A stretch of 64,000 nt of DNA from Actinoplanes couchii. Lineage in GTDB: Bacteria > Actinomycetota > Actinomycetes > Mycobacteriales > Micromonosporaceae. A program made the position numbers and the translations under genes. The stretch spans positions 1 through 64,000 of the forward strand of contig NZ_BOMG01000071.1 in the NCBI RefSeq assembly GCF_016862075.1, written 5' to 3'. This document shows, piece after piece, positions 8,072 through 16,534 of this stretch. Numbering within the stretch: position 1 is the stretch's first letter; every line of letters begins with the position of its first letter. The notes below the pieces were generated by a model. It ran no database searches. It had not been told where the DNA came from and was given only the letters and a program-made list of their open reading frames with translations.

Positions 8072-9075
8072 GGCGGGAACCGCCCGCTCATCATCTCCGC
8101 CGTCGGCGTGCCGGAGAGCTTCTCGAACGCGATCGGATCGGTGACCGCCCGCCAGGTGTGGAAGTCCTGCCGCCCGGCCGCGAACGCCGCCTTGTACCGG
8201 AACAGCGAGTCACCGGACCCGCCGAGCCCGCCGCCGATGTGGTGCACCAGGTTGCCCGCGTCCTGCCCCCACCGGCGTACCTCGTGGTAGAGCAGTTTGT
8301 CGGCCCACCAGATCTGGCCGTCCCGGGTGGACTGCAGATGGGTCTGCATGATCCGCCGGTAGGCGAAGAACAGGTTCCCGCCCAGCACCTCGCCCTCGTG
8401 CACCGCGGCGGCCAGGTGCACGTGCGCACCGAGCGCCGCCCGCAGCTCCCGGAAGTGCGCGAGGTCGAAGAAGTAGAACCCGGTGGCCTGCACCCGGCGC
8501 ATCGTCGCGTGATAGGTCCGCACCCAGGGTTCGAGCAGGTCCCAGTCGTCGAAGACGATCCGCACCCCGGCCCGCTTCGCCTTGTTGATCTGGTTGCGGT
8601 GGGTGCGGTGGGTGTCCTGCCAGAGCTGGTCCGGGCTGAGCGTGAGGTCCACCGACACCGTCTCCCCGTGGTGCACCACGGTCCCGGCGCCGGCGAGAGC
8701 CGTGGTGGAGACCGGCAGCAGCGGATGCAGCCGGGCGAAGACGGTGATCACGTCGTGGGTGCGCAGCAGCGCGGTCATGTGCCGGACCGCCCGGCTCCAG
8801 AACCCGGTGTCGGACGGGGGCACGTCACTGACCGGGCCGGGATATCCGTACGGGGAGACGGCGTCCCGTAACCCGGTTCCCGGTACCGGCCGTAACACCA
8901 GTGGCAGCAGGAAGACCTGGCCCATCTCGTCGTAGCGGAACGCCACCGGCTCGCCCCCGGAGAGACGAGCGTCGAGTGTCACGTACGACGGCAGGTGGTA
9001 GACGTCGTGGTGGACGCGCCGTAACGCGTCCGCCCACGCCGGGTCGCCGGGTTCCAGCAGGGCGCCTTCGGCCAT
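8062..9075 (-). CDS. FemAB-like / GNAT-fold acyltransferase (CelD/BcsL type)
   Basis: 337 residues. Two GNAT-like halves are suggested, with the conserved blocks DAVSPYGYPGP (about 70-82), THRNQINKAKRAGV (basic substrate loop) and, near the C-terminus, HIGGGLGGSGDSLFRYKAAF. This is the FemAB family plan: transfer of an acyl or aminoacyl group to a polymer or lipid-linked sugar. It is strongly similar along its length to the gene at 10330-11340, so the two are paralogues. It is the last gene of the exopolysaccharide operon, 15 bp after the monooxygenase. The donor and acceptor are unknown. Confidence 0.8.
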   Translation of the reverse strand: MAEGALLEPGDPAWADALRRVHHDVYHLPSYVTLDARLSGGEPVAFRYDEMGQVFLLPLVLRPVPGTGLRDAVSPYGYPGPVSDVPPSDTGFWSRAVRHMTALLRTHDVITVFARLHPLLPVSTTALAGAGTVVHHGETVSVDLTLSPDQLWQDTHRTHRNQINKAKRAGVRIVFDDWDLLEPWVRTYHATMRRVQATGFYFFDLAHFRELRAALGAHVHLAAAVHEGEVLGGNLFFAYRRIMQTHLQSTRDGQIWWADKLLYHEVRRWGQDAGNLVHHIGGGLGGSGDSLFRYKAAFAAGRQDFHTWRAVTDPIAFEKLSGTPTAEMMSGRFPPYR

Positions 9076-9090
9076 CGGTCATCCCTTCGT

Positions 9091-10320
9091 TCATGCCGTA
9101 TGGGGTATCGCCCGGCCCGCCGCCACGGAATCGGTCGTCTCACGGCGCCGGGCCCGGCTCGACCGCCGCGCGCTCAGCGTCCACCGCAGCAGTGCGCGGG
9201 GGACGGAGCTCTGCGTCGACAGGTGCAGCAGGTAGCGCCACGTCGGGTATTCGCCGCGCCGGTTGGACAGCGCGTAGGAGAACCGCCGGGCGGGCAGCCC
9301 GGCGTAGTCGGGCATCCGCTCGAACCAGCCGCTGCTGGCCCGCGCCGCCCGCTGCAACGGGGCCAGCGCGGCCTTGCGCCGGTGCTCGTACCGTTCCAGG
9401 GCCACCGGCAGATCGTCCCCGGCGGCGATCGCGTCGGCCAGTGCCATCGCATCCTGCAGCGCCAGTTTGGTGCCGGAACCGATCGCGAAGTGGGTGGTGT
9501 GCGCCGAGTCGCCCATCAGCACCACGTTGCCGTGGTCCCAGCGCTGCGCGGTGACCCGCCGGAAGTTGAGCCAGCCGGTGCCGCCGACCTCGGCCCGGTG
9601 GTCGACCAGCGGGGCGCCGTCCAGATGCGCGGCGAAGATGCTCTGCAGCCGGGCGCAGCCGGCCTCGGCGCCGAGCGTGCCGAACCCCAGCGCCTCCCAC
9701 GTGGCAGGCGTGCACTCGACGATGAACGTGCTGGTGGTGCCGTTGAACGGGTAGGCGTGGAACCACACCCAGCCGGCCTCGGTCTCCTCGAAGCCGAAGG
9801 TGAACGTGTCGAACACCTTCGGCGTGCCCAGCCAGATGTACTTGTTCCTCGCGATCTCCACCTCGGCGCCGAAGTGCTCGGTGTGCTCCTCGCGGATCCG
9901 GCTGCGCGCCCCGTCGCAGGCCACGATCAGGTCGGACTCGGGCAGCGCGGCGGGATCGGTCAGCTCGTCGGAGTACCGGATGTCGACACCCAGCTCGGCG
10001 GCCCGTTCGCCGAGGATCTCCAGCAGCCGGTGCCGGCCCATGCTGAAGCCGTACCCGGCCAGGTGGGTGGTGGGTTTGCCGGTGGCCCGGACCTCGTACT
10101 CGTCCCACTTGTAGGCGGCGTCCCAGATCCGCTGCGCGCTGACCGGGTCGTACCGGAACAGGTCGTCGAGCAGGTCGTCCCAGAACACCACCCCCCAGCC
10201 CCAGGTGACCCCGGACGGGTTGCGTTCCAGCACGGTGACCTGGTGTCCGGGGTTCGCGAGTTTCGCGAGGGTGGCGAAGTACAGGCCGGCGGGACCGCCG
10301 CCGACGCAGGTGATCCGCAT
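9091..10320 (-). CDS. FAD-dependent monooxygenase (aromatic hydroxylase type)
   Basis: 409 residues. The N-terminal dinucleotide fold GGGPAGLYFA (8-17), an acidic end of strand 2 (VLERN), the DG-like motif ACDGARSRIR and the second FAD motif VVLMGDSAHTTHFAIGSG are all present, as in class A flavin monooxygenases. The length and the N-terminal GWGVVFWDDLLDDL resemble the anthraniloyl/salicylyl-CoA hydroxylase and VioD branch. It lies between two FemAB-like genes in the polysaccharide operon. A role in hydroxylating a small group that the FemAB proteins then attach is an inference from context only. Confidence 0.82.
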   Translation of the reverse strand: MRITCVGGGPAGLYFATLAKLANPGHQVTVLERNPSGVTWGWGVVFWDDLLDDLFRYDPVSAQRIWDAAYKWDEYEVRATGKPTTHLAGYGFSMGRHRLLEILGERAAELGVDIRYSDELTDPAALPESDLIVACDGARSRIREEHTEHFGAEVEIARNKYIWLGTPKVFDTFTFGFEETEAGWVWFHAYPFNGTTSTFIVECTPATWEALGFGTLGAEAGCARLQSIFAAHLDGAPLVDHRAEVGGTGWLNFRRVTAQRWDHGNVVLMGDSAHTTHFAIGSGTKLALQDAMALADAIAAGDDLPVALERYEHRRKAALAPLQRAARASSGWFERMPDYAGLPARRFSYALSNRRGEYPTWRYLLHLSTQSSVPRALLRWTLSARRSSRARRRETTDSVAAGRAIPHTA

Positions 10321-10329
10321 GGCGGGCTC

Positions 10330-11340
10330 CTATCGGTAGGCCGGGAAGGTGGTGGTCAGGTCGGCCGGATCGGCCTCCGGGCGGCGCTCGCGCACCAGCC
10401 GCTCGTAGGCGGCCGGGTCGGCGATCACCCGCCAGGTGTGGAACGGGTTGCGGCCGATCGAGAAGCCGGCCTTGTACGAGAAGAGCGAGTCGTTCGCGCC
10501 ACCCTTGCCGCCACCGAGGTGGAACACCCGGTCGCCCCGCTGTTTGCACCACCGGCGGACCGAGTCGTAGAGCAGCTCGTCGGCGTACCGTTTCGGCGCC
10601 CTCCGGGTGGAGGAGACATAACCGGTCGCGATCCCGTCGTACGAGAAGAAGGTGTTGCCCCCGACCACCTCCCCGTCCTCGAGCGCCACGACCAGGTGCA
10701 TCCGGTCACCGACCGCGTCGTGCAGGGCTTCCAGGTGTTCCCGGGTGAAGAAGTAGTACGAGGTGGCGCCGACCCGCCGCATGTTGTCGTGGTAGACCTC
10801 GACCCACTCGCCGAGACGGTCCCAGTCGTCGAAGACGATCTCGGTGCCGGCACGTTTGGCCCGGTTGATGTGGTTGCGGTGGTCGGCGCGGGTCTGCTTC
10901 CACATCTCGTCCTCGGAGACGGTCAGGTCCATCGAGACGGTCTCGCCGTGGTACACGAGCTTCCCGTACTCCCGCAGAACCGGGGCCGGCAGCAGCGGAT
11001 GGAGCCGGACGAACGCCGAGACGACGCCGGCCTCGCGCAGCGTCTCCGTCAACGCGGCGCAGGCGGCGGACCAGAACGCCGGATCCGACGATGAACTGAC
11101 CGGGCCCGGGTAGCCGTACGGCGAAATCGCGTCCTTGAGGTCCGAATCCGGGATGTCCCGCAGGATGAGCGGGATCAGCAACCGCCGCCCCTCCCGCTCG
11201 AAATGGAACGCGGCAGGTGTGCCGCCGTAGAGCCGGGCGTCGAGGACGACGTAGTCCGGCACGTGGTACATGTCGTGACCGACGTGCTGGAGCGTCTCCT
11301 TCCACTCGCGTGCCGCCGGTTCCAGCAGCGTTGCCGTCAT
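10330..11340 (-). CDS. FemAB-like / GNAT-fold acyltransferase
   Basis: 336 residues, a paralogue of the gene at 8062-9075. Shared blocks include DAISPYGYPGP, HRNHINRAKRAGT, GETVSMDLTVS and HLGGGKGGANDSLFSYKAGF. It is probably a cytoplasmic or membrane-associated transferase that modifies a sugar or a lipid-linked repeat unit. Only 9 bp separate it from the downstream monooxygenase. The two copies flank that enzyme symmetrically, as if one enzyme and two transferases act on the same modification. Confidence 0.8.
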   Translation of the reverse strand: MTATLLEPAAREWKETLQHVGHDMYHVPDYVVLDARLYGGTPAAFHFEREGRRLLIPLILRDIPDSDLKDAISPYGYPGPVSSSSDPAFWSAACAALTETLREAGVVSAFVRLHPLLPAPVLREYGKLVYHGETVSMDLTVSEDEMWKQTRADHRNHINRAKRAGTEIVFDDWDRLGEWVEVYHDNMRRVGATSYYFFTREHLEALHDAVGDRMHLVVALEDGEVVGGNTFFSYDGIATGYVSSTRRAPKRYADELLYDSVRRWCKQRGDRVFHLGGGKGGANDSLFSYKAGFSIGRNPFHTWRVIADPAAYERLVRERRPEADPADLTTTFPAYR

Positions 11341-11361
11341 GATGTGCGCTCCCTTCGACGT

Positions 11362-12489
11362 TCAGGCTCGTAACAGGCGAGCGTTGAGCGCCATGTTCGC
11401 GGCGAACTGATCGTTCACCACCTGGTGTTTCTCCAGCCGTAGTTGGACGGCCGGGTCGTAGCGGCCCAGCTTGACGAAACCGTCGGACCACCAGCCGTTG
11501 TCCTCGCCGGTCCCGTCCACATAGGCGTGGTAGGTCGTCCCGCCCGGCCAGATGACCTTGGTGAGCAGGGTGCCGAAGGCGGCCATGTCCGCCGCCGACC
11601 AGCCCTGGTTGCGGTCCCGGGCCTCGGCGACGTACGTGATCACCGCGTTGCCGTGGCCGACGTCCTGGCCGGGCCGTTTCGCCGACCCCCAGACGTCGCT
11701 CCAGAACCAGGCCGTCGGCTCGACCGGGTTGCGCCGCAGCTGCCGTCGCAACTGGCTGCTGATGTGGTCGACGACCTTGTTGCAGCGCGACTTGCGGCCC
11801 TGGTCGGCGGTGAGATGGGCGAGGTTCATCGCGATCAGCGCCCAGTGCGACGACATGTGCGTGCGCTCGCGGTACATGCTGCTCTCCGGGTCGCGGGCGT
11901 ACCACTTGTCGAAGAGGTTCGTCTCGGCGAACGCGAGCAGCTTCCGATAGCGTTCCTGGTAACCGGAATCGGTCATGTCCTGCATGGCCACGAGCAGGCT
12001 GGTGCCGTACCGCCAGAGATAGCTCTCGTAGAGCGGCACCTCGTCGCCGCCCCCGCCGGCCTTGCTCGACGCCCACCCGGCGTACCCGTCCTGGAACGAG
12101 CTGTTCTTCAGCTGGGCCGACGGCGCCGAGGCGGCCACCGTGTTCTCCATCCAGACCAGCGCCCGGTCCAGGAACCGGTGCTGGCCGGTGGCCCGGAACA
12201 TGGCCGTGCACGCGTCCACGTCGTAGGCCAGGTCGTAGTGGTCCCGGCTGTCCTTGGACGTGCTCAGCGGCGTCGCGTTGCCGTAGGCGTAGTCCCAGCT
12301 CTTCATGAAGACGTTGGTCCAGTACGTCACCGGTTTGATCTTCGAGGCGTCGGCCACCGCGGGAGGCGCGGCCGGCACCGGCTCCAGCCACTCCGGCTCG
12401 TCGTCACCGGCCAGGACGGCGTGCAGCCCGAAGGCCCCGGCCACCGTCACCCCGCCCAGCCCGGCGGCCAGGATCACCCGGCGCTTCAT
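11362..12489 (-). CDS. Secreted or lipid-anchored helical-toroid-like protein of the EPS cluster
   Basis: 375 residues. A signal or anchor segment lies at about 4-27 (MKRRVILAAGLGGVTVAG). The mature part is rich in Trp, Tyr and His and has the periodicity of an (alpha/alpha) barrel (WTNVFMKSWDYAYGN, SHWALIAMNLAHLTADQGR). That fold occurs in polysaccharide lyases, C5-epimerases and glycosidases, so it may trim or modify the exported polymer. No catalytic pair can be named from sequence alone. The start ATG overlaps the stop of the polymerase gene by 4 bp. Confidence 0.7.
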   Translation of the reverse strand: MKRRVILAAGLGGVTVAGAFGLHAVLAGDDEPEWLEPVPAAPPAVADASKIKPVTYWTNVFMKSWDYAYGNATPLSTSKDSRDHYDLAYDVDACTAMFRATGQHRFLDRALVWMENTVAASAPSAQLKNSSFQDGYAGWASSKAGGGGDEVPLYESYLWRYGTSLLVAMQDMTDSGYQERYRKLLAFAETNLFDKWYARDPESSMYRERTHMSSHWALIAMNLAHLTADQGRKSRCNKVVDHISSQLRRQLRRNPVEPTAWFWSDVWGSAKRPGQDVGHGNAVITYVAEARDRNQGWSAADMAAFGTLLTKVIWPGGTTYHAYVDGTGEDNGWWSDGFVKLGRYDPAVQLRLEKHQVVNDQFAANMALNARLLRA

Positions 12490-13670
12490 CGGGCCATCAC
12501 CGGTTGCTTCACCGTCACCGGGGTGGCCACCGGCACCAGCGCCGCCGCCGCGGCCATTGCCGCGAACATCCAGGCCAGCCGCGAGTCGTAGTAGTCACCG
12601 GAGAACAGGCTGCTCAGTGCCACGAACACGGTCGCCGCCACGGCCATCCCGGTGAGCTGCGGGCGGGCCCCGCCACCACGGACGATCCGGGTCCACAGCA
12701 CGATCGACGCGGTCATCAGGCCCAGCCCGCCCAGCCCGCCCTCGGCGGCGACCGCGAGCAGATAGTTGTGCGGGTACTCGACGGCCTGGTTGACGCCGAT
12801 CAGCCCGTAGAACCCGTCCAGCCCGGCGCCCTCGATCGGGTAGTCGGCGAACATGCGAAGGGCGGCCATCCAGATGTCGGTGCGCCCGGAGAGATATTGT
12901 TCCTGCACGGTCTGCTCAACGAATCTCTCCTGGAAGAGATCGGTGAACTCGGGCGGGGCCAGCGCCCAGATCACCCCGACCGCGATCACCGCCACCGCGC
13001 CGGTCGCCGCGATCGCCGTGGCGCTCAGCCGCCGGCGCAGCTTCAGCAACGCCGCCCCGGCCACCACCCCGCCGGCCACCAGCGTGCCCCGCGACCCGGA
13101 CAGCACCGTGGCCAGCAGGAAGAGCGGGATCACCAGCAGCGGCAGCTTCCGCCCGGTCAGCATGAACAGGGCGACCGCGGCGATCACCCCGAGCACCTCG
13201 ATCCGGGCGAACACGTTGGGGCCGCCACCGAACGCCGAGTACCGGCCCTGCTCACCCGGGCCGCTGATGAAGATGGCCGCCAGGGCGTAGACGATCGCGG
13301 TGACGAACAGCAGCTGGAAGGTGAACCGGACGACCGTCTCCGGGTCGTTCATCGCGTACAGGTAGAACGCCAGCACCAGGACGATCAGCAGCACCAGGTC
13401 GAGGACCTGCGGGCCGACCCGGGCCGCGGGCGGGGCCCAGAGCGCCGAGGAGATCTGGTAGACGAAGAAGAGCAGGGCGGCCAGGAGCCAGCCCTCGTCT
13501 CGTCTTTTTTGGGGAGTGCCGTTCGTCAACGCGAGAGCCAGCGCCACCAGCGCGACGATCAGGCCGATCACCCGCAGGTCCACCCAGGCCAGTTCGAGCA
13601 GCCCGGCCCGGTCCAGGGTGTACCGCCCGCCGATCGCCACCAGGATCAGCAGCAGCCCGGGCGCCTTCAT
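12486..13670 (-). CDS. O-antigen ligase / Wzy-type polysaccharide polymerase
   Basis: 394 residues from the ATG at 13670, chosen because it overlaps the flippase stop (ATGA); a longer open frame upstream is a shadow. About eleven membrane segments are present. The large outer loop carries EQYLSGRTDIWMAALRMFADYPIEGAGLDGFY and later PHNYLLAVAAEGGLGG, the usual O-antigen ligase/Wzy_C hallmarks (Arg and the HN..L motif). It joins repeat units or ligates chains outside the membrane. It sits between the flippase and the secreted protein in the EPS operon. Confidence 0.88.
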   Translation of the reverse strand: MKAPGLLLILVAIGGRYTLDRAGLLELAWVDLRVIGLIVALVALALALTNGTPQKRRDEGWLLAALLFFVYQISSALWAPPAARVGPQVLDLVLLIVLVLAFYLYAMNDPETVVRFTFQLLFVTAIVYALAAIFISGPGEQGRYSAFGGGPNVFARIEVLGVIAAVALFMLTGRKLPLLVIPLFLLATVLSGSRGTLVAGGVVAGAALLKLRRRLSATAIAATGAVAVIAVGVIWALAPPEFTDLFQERFVEQTVQEQYLSGRTDIWMAALRMFADYPIEGAGLDGFYGLIGVNQAVEYPHNYLLAVAAEGGLGGLGLMTASIVLWTRIVRGGGARPQLTGMAVAATVFVALSSLFSGDYYDSRLAWMFAAMAAAAALVPVATPVTVKQPVMAR

Positions 13671-14956
13671 CGGCGGCCCACGATCCGGCTGGCCACCATC
13701 GCGAACACCAGGCAGGCGCCGTACCCGGCGAGGGAACCCCAGGCCGCGCCGAGGATGCCGTGCTTCGGGATGAGCAGCACATAGGCAGCGAAGCTGACCA
13801 CGAAACCGGCGATCTCGGCGGCCGACACCAGCCCGCCGTGGCCCTTCGCGATCAGCAGGCCCAGGCTGACCCGGGACACCGCGTACAGCCCGGCCGCCAC
13901 CACCAGCGGCAGCACCACGACCTTGGCGTCCGCGTACTCGTGGCCGAACAGCGGCTCGATCAGCAGGTGCAGCCCGCCGGCCACCATCGGGACCATGACC
14001 AGCACGTACATCGCCGCCATCACCACGATCGGGCCGGCCCGCAGACCACCGTCCTGGTGCGCGGCCCGCCACTTGCCCAGCCGGGAGTCGGCGTACGCCC
14101 GGATCGGCCAGGCCAGCAACTCGGTCATCGTCGCCACCGACGTGTAGTGGCCGAGCGCCGCGGTCGACGCCAGCGCCGGGATGACCAGGCGGTCCACCCG
14201 CAGCATCGCCATGTTGGACAGTGCCGCCGGGAACAGCGACAGTCCCTCCTTACGGACCCGCCGGTTCTCGTCGGCGTCCAGCGGCACGGCGCCCTCGACG
14301 ACCGGCAGCCGCAGCCAGATCCACAGATAGATGACGGTCGGGGTGGCACCGGCGATCACGTACGCCAGGAACCACATCTCCGGGTGGTGCGCCTCGGTGA
14401 CGTACAGCCCGACCAGCATGCCGAGCAGCAGCAGCGCCTCGATCACCCGGGCCATCATGAAGTCCCGGACCCGGCCCACCGCGATCGCGATCGACCGGGT
14501 GGCCAGACTGGTCGCCTCGATCAGCGCGAACCAGGCGATCATCGCGACGATCAGCGGGCCCGGGGTGAGCCGGCCCGGCGCGACCAGCTGCCAGACCACC
14601 GCGCCCCCCAGGAACACCAGCGTCGGTACGGCCAGCAGCCGGGCGTAGGCGCGCACCGCCGGAGCCGGCGACACGTTGTGGTAGCTCGCCACGAAACTGC
14701 GCTCGGTCCCCAGCAGGAGCAGCTGGGTGGCCAGGTACACCACCTGCAGCATCAGCGCGACCTCACCCCGGTTCGTCGGGGTCAGCGACCGGACCATCAG
14801 GATGTTCGCGGCCATCGCCACGCCACCGGTGAGGATCTGGGAGGCCAGCAGCTGCACCGACGGCTCGCGTAACACCTTTCCGACAAGGGCGACCGGATCG
14901 CCCCGGCGTGGGCCGTCCTCCGACGTGGTGGGGCTCTCGACCCGCAGTTCACTCAC
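13667..14956 (-). CDS. Polysaccharide flippase (Wzx/MATE-like)
   Basis: 429 residues with about 12 membrane segments. The N-terminal pattern LASQILTGGVAMAANILMVRSLTPTNRGEVAL is typical of Wzx/MVF-type lipid-linked oligosaccharide flippases. It moves undecaprenyl-linked repeat units across the membrane. The start overlaps the end of the Wzz/kinase-like gene by 8 bp, and its stop overlaps the Wzy start by 4 bp. No initiating phosphoglycosyltransferase is present in this operon, so priming must occur elsewhere. Confidence 0.85.
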   Translation of the reverse strand: MSELRVESPTTSEDGPRRGDPVALVGKVLREPSVQLLASQILTGGVAMAANILMVRSLTPTNRGEVALMLQVVYLATQLLLLGTERSFVASYHNVSPAPAVRAYARLLAVPTLVFLGGAVVWQLVAPGRLTPGPLIVAMIAWFALIEATSLATRSIAIAVGRVRDFMMARVIEALLLLGMLVGLYVTEAHHPEMWFLAYVIAGATPTVIYLWIWLRLPVVEGAVPLDADENRRVRKEGLSLFPAALSNMAMLRVDRLVIPALASTAALGHYTSVATMTELLAWPIRAYADSRLGKWRAAHQDGGLRAGPIVVMAAMYVLVMVPMVAGGLHLLIEPLFGHEYADAKVVVLPLVVAAGLYAVSRVSLGLLIAKGHGGLVSAAEIAGFVVSFAAYVLLIPKHGILGAAWGSLAGYGACLVFAMVASRIVGRR

Positions 14957-16508
14957 TGCGCTGCTGCTCCTCGTCCTTCTCGTCCTTCTTGTCGCCGCTG
15001 CGCTGTGCCGGAACCCGCTCGTCCGGTTTGTCAGGGTCCTTGCCGGAGGCCTCGATCTCCTGGTCGGCGACCCGGGCCCGGCCGCGGGCGGTGCCGACCG
15101 GCGGCAACGAGACGAACGTGTCGTCCATCCGCGGCGACTGGGTCGGGTCCAGACCGAACACCAGATCCGGGCTGTCCGCCCCGGTGACCTCGGCCCGCCC
15201 CTGCCACGAGCCGTCGGCCGGCAGTTTGCGCGGCAGGGCGTTCAACACCGCGCCGGCCAGCTTGGCCCCGACTCGTTTCAACAGGTCAAGAGACTTTTCC
15301 ACATCTGCGGTACGGGTACGCCCGGCCCGGACCACGAGCAGCGCGCCGTCGGTCACCTGGCTGAGCACCGCCGCGTCGGCGGCGCCGTGCAGGGCCGGAG
15401 CGTCCACCAGCACGATGTCGTAGCGCTCGGTCAGGGTCCGTACCGTCGCCGACAACCGGGGTGACGCCAGCAGCTCACCCGGGTCGGGCGCGTCCTCCCC
15501 GGCCGGCAGCACGGTCACCCGGCCGCCCAGCGAGTCCTGCAGCACGTCCGGCACCCGGGCCGTCCCGGCGAGCACCTCGGCCAGGCCGGGCGCGCTGTCC
15601 AGGGACAGGTACCTGCCGATCCCGGGGGTGCGCATGTTCGCGTCGACGAGCGCCACCCGGGCCCCGGTCTCGGCCATCGCTATCGCCAGACCACACGTCA
15701 CCGCGGTGGTGCCCTCCTTACGGCTGGCCCCGGTGAGCAGCAGCGACCGGCCGCGACGGGTCGGGGCGCTCTGCACGGCGACCGGATCGGCGAGCACCGG
15801 CAGCAGGCTGCGCAGGCGCCGGAACGCCTCGGCCAGTGCCTGATCCGGGTTCCCGGTGCGGTTCCGCCCGCCGATCGAGATGGTGCCGACCGTGTCCAGC
15901 CCGAGCCGGCGCAGGTCGTCCTCCTCGGCGACGGTGCGCGCCCCGACCTCCCGGCCCGCCACCGCGACCGCGCCGAGGAGCAACCCCAGCACGGCCGCGA
16001 AACCCCCGTTGCGGGCCAGGTTGTTCGGTTCGTCCTTGGTGACGGCGTCCTGGACGATCGAGATCTGCGGCGCCGGGCCGTCCTGCGGGCTGGCCGGGGC
16101 GCCGATCTGCCGGGCCAGGCCGACCAGCACCGACGCGGCGGTGGTGACGATCTGCCGGCTGCGTTCGGCGGACTGGTCGGTCGCGGCGATCTCCAGCAGG
16201 TCGGTGCCCTCCCGGATCTGCGCGGACAGGCTCAGCTGCACCTGCTCGGGCGTGATCTCCGGGCCCATCCGGTCGACCACCGCCTGCGCCACCCGAGGAC
16301 CGGTGAGCAGGGCGATGTACGAGTTGAGCCGCCGCGCCCCGGCGTCCGGATCACTGTTGCCGGAGCTGACGAACAGCACCATCGACGATTTGTGCCCGGG
16401 CGCACCGGCCATGGTGATCGCGGCCGCGACGGCGACCGCCACCAGGACGGGCGCCACGAGCCAGAGCCATCGGCGCCGGCAGGCCCGCACGTAGGCACGG
16501 AGTTCCAC
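14949..16508 (-). CDS. Chain-length determinant with BY-kinase-like ATPase domain
   Basis: 519 residues from a GTG (VELRAYVRACRRRW) with GGGGAC upstream. An earlier start in the same frame runs into the preceding gene. Membrane helices lie at about 15-35 and 170-190 and flank a Wzz-like outer domain. The cytoplasmic ATPase domain has A'-like VALVDANMRTPG and Walker B DIVLVDAPAL. The P-loop is odd: TGASRKEGTTAV lacks the usual GKS/GKT lysine. The C-terminal tail is charged (KDEKDEEQQRSE) and has no tyrosine cluster. It should therefore set chain length, but classical tyrosine autokinase activity is doubtful. Confidence 0.82.
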   Translation of the reverse strand: MELRAYVRACRRRWLWLVAPVLVAVAVAAAITMAGAPGHKSSMVLFVSSGNSDPDAGARRLNSYIALLTGPRVAQAVVDRMGPEITPEQVQLSLSAQIREGTDLLEIAATDQSAERSRQIVTTAASVLVGLARQIGAPASPQDGPAPQISIVQDAVTKDEPNNLARNGGFAAVLGLLLGAVAVAGREVGARTVAEEDDLRRLGLDTVGTISIGGRNRTGNPDQALAEAFRRLRSLLPVLADPVAVQSAPTRRGRSLLLTGASRKEGTTAVTCGLAIAMAETGARVALVDANMRTPGIGRYLSLDSAPGLAEVLAGTARVPDVLQDSLGGRVTVLPAGEDAPDPGELLASPRLSATVRTLTERYDIVLVDAPALHGAADAAVLSQVTDGALLVVRAGRTRTADVEKSLDLLKRVGAKLAGAVLNALPRKLPADGSWQGRAEVTGADSPDLVFGLDPTQSPRMDDTFVSLPPVGTARGRARVADQEIEASGKDPDKPDERVPAQRSGDKKDEKDEEQQRSE

Positions 16509-16534
16509 GCTGACTGTCCCCGTTTCGTTGTTCT

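Noticed and set aside
12486..14072. Longer N-terminus for the Wzy-like gene
   Set aside because: The extra 134 residues are Arg/Gly-rich and overlap the flippase gene. The ATG at 13670 overlaps its stop and is the natural start.
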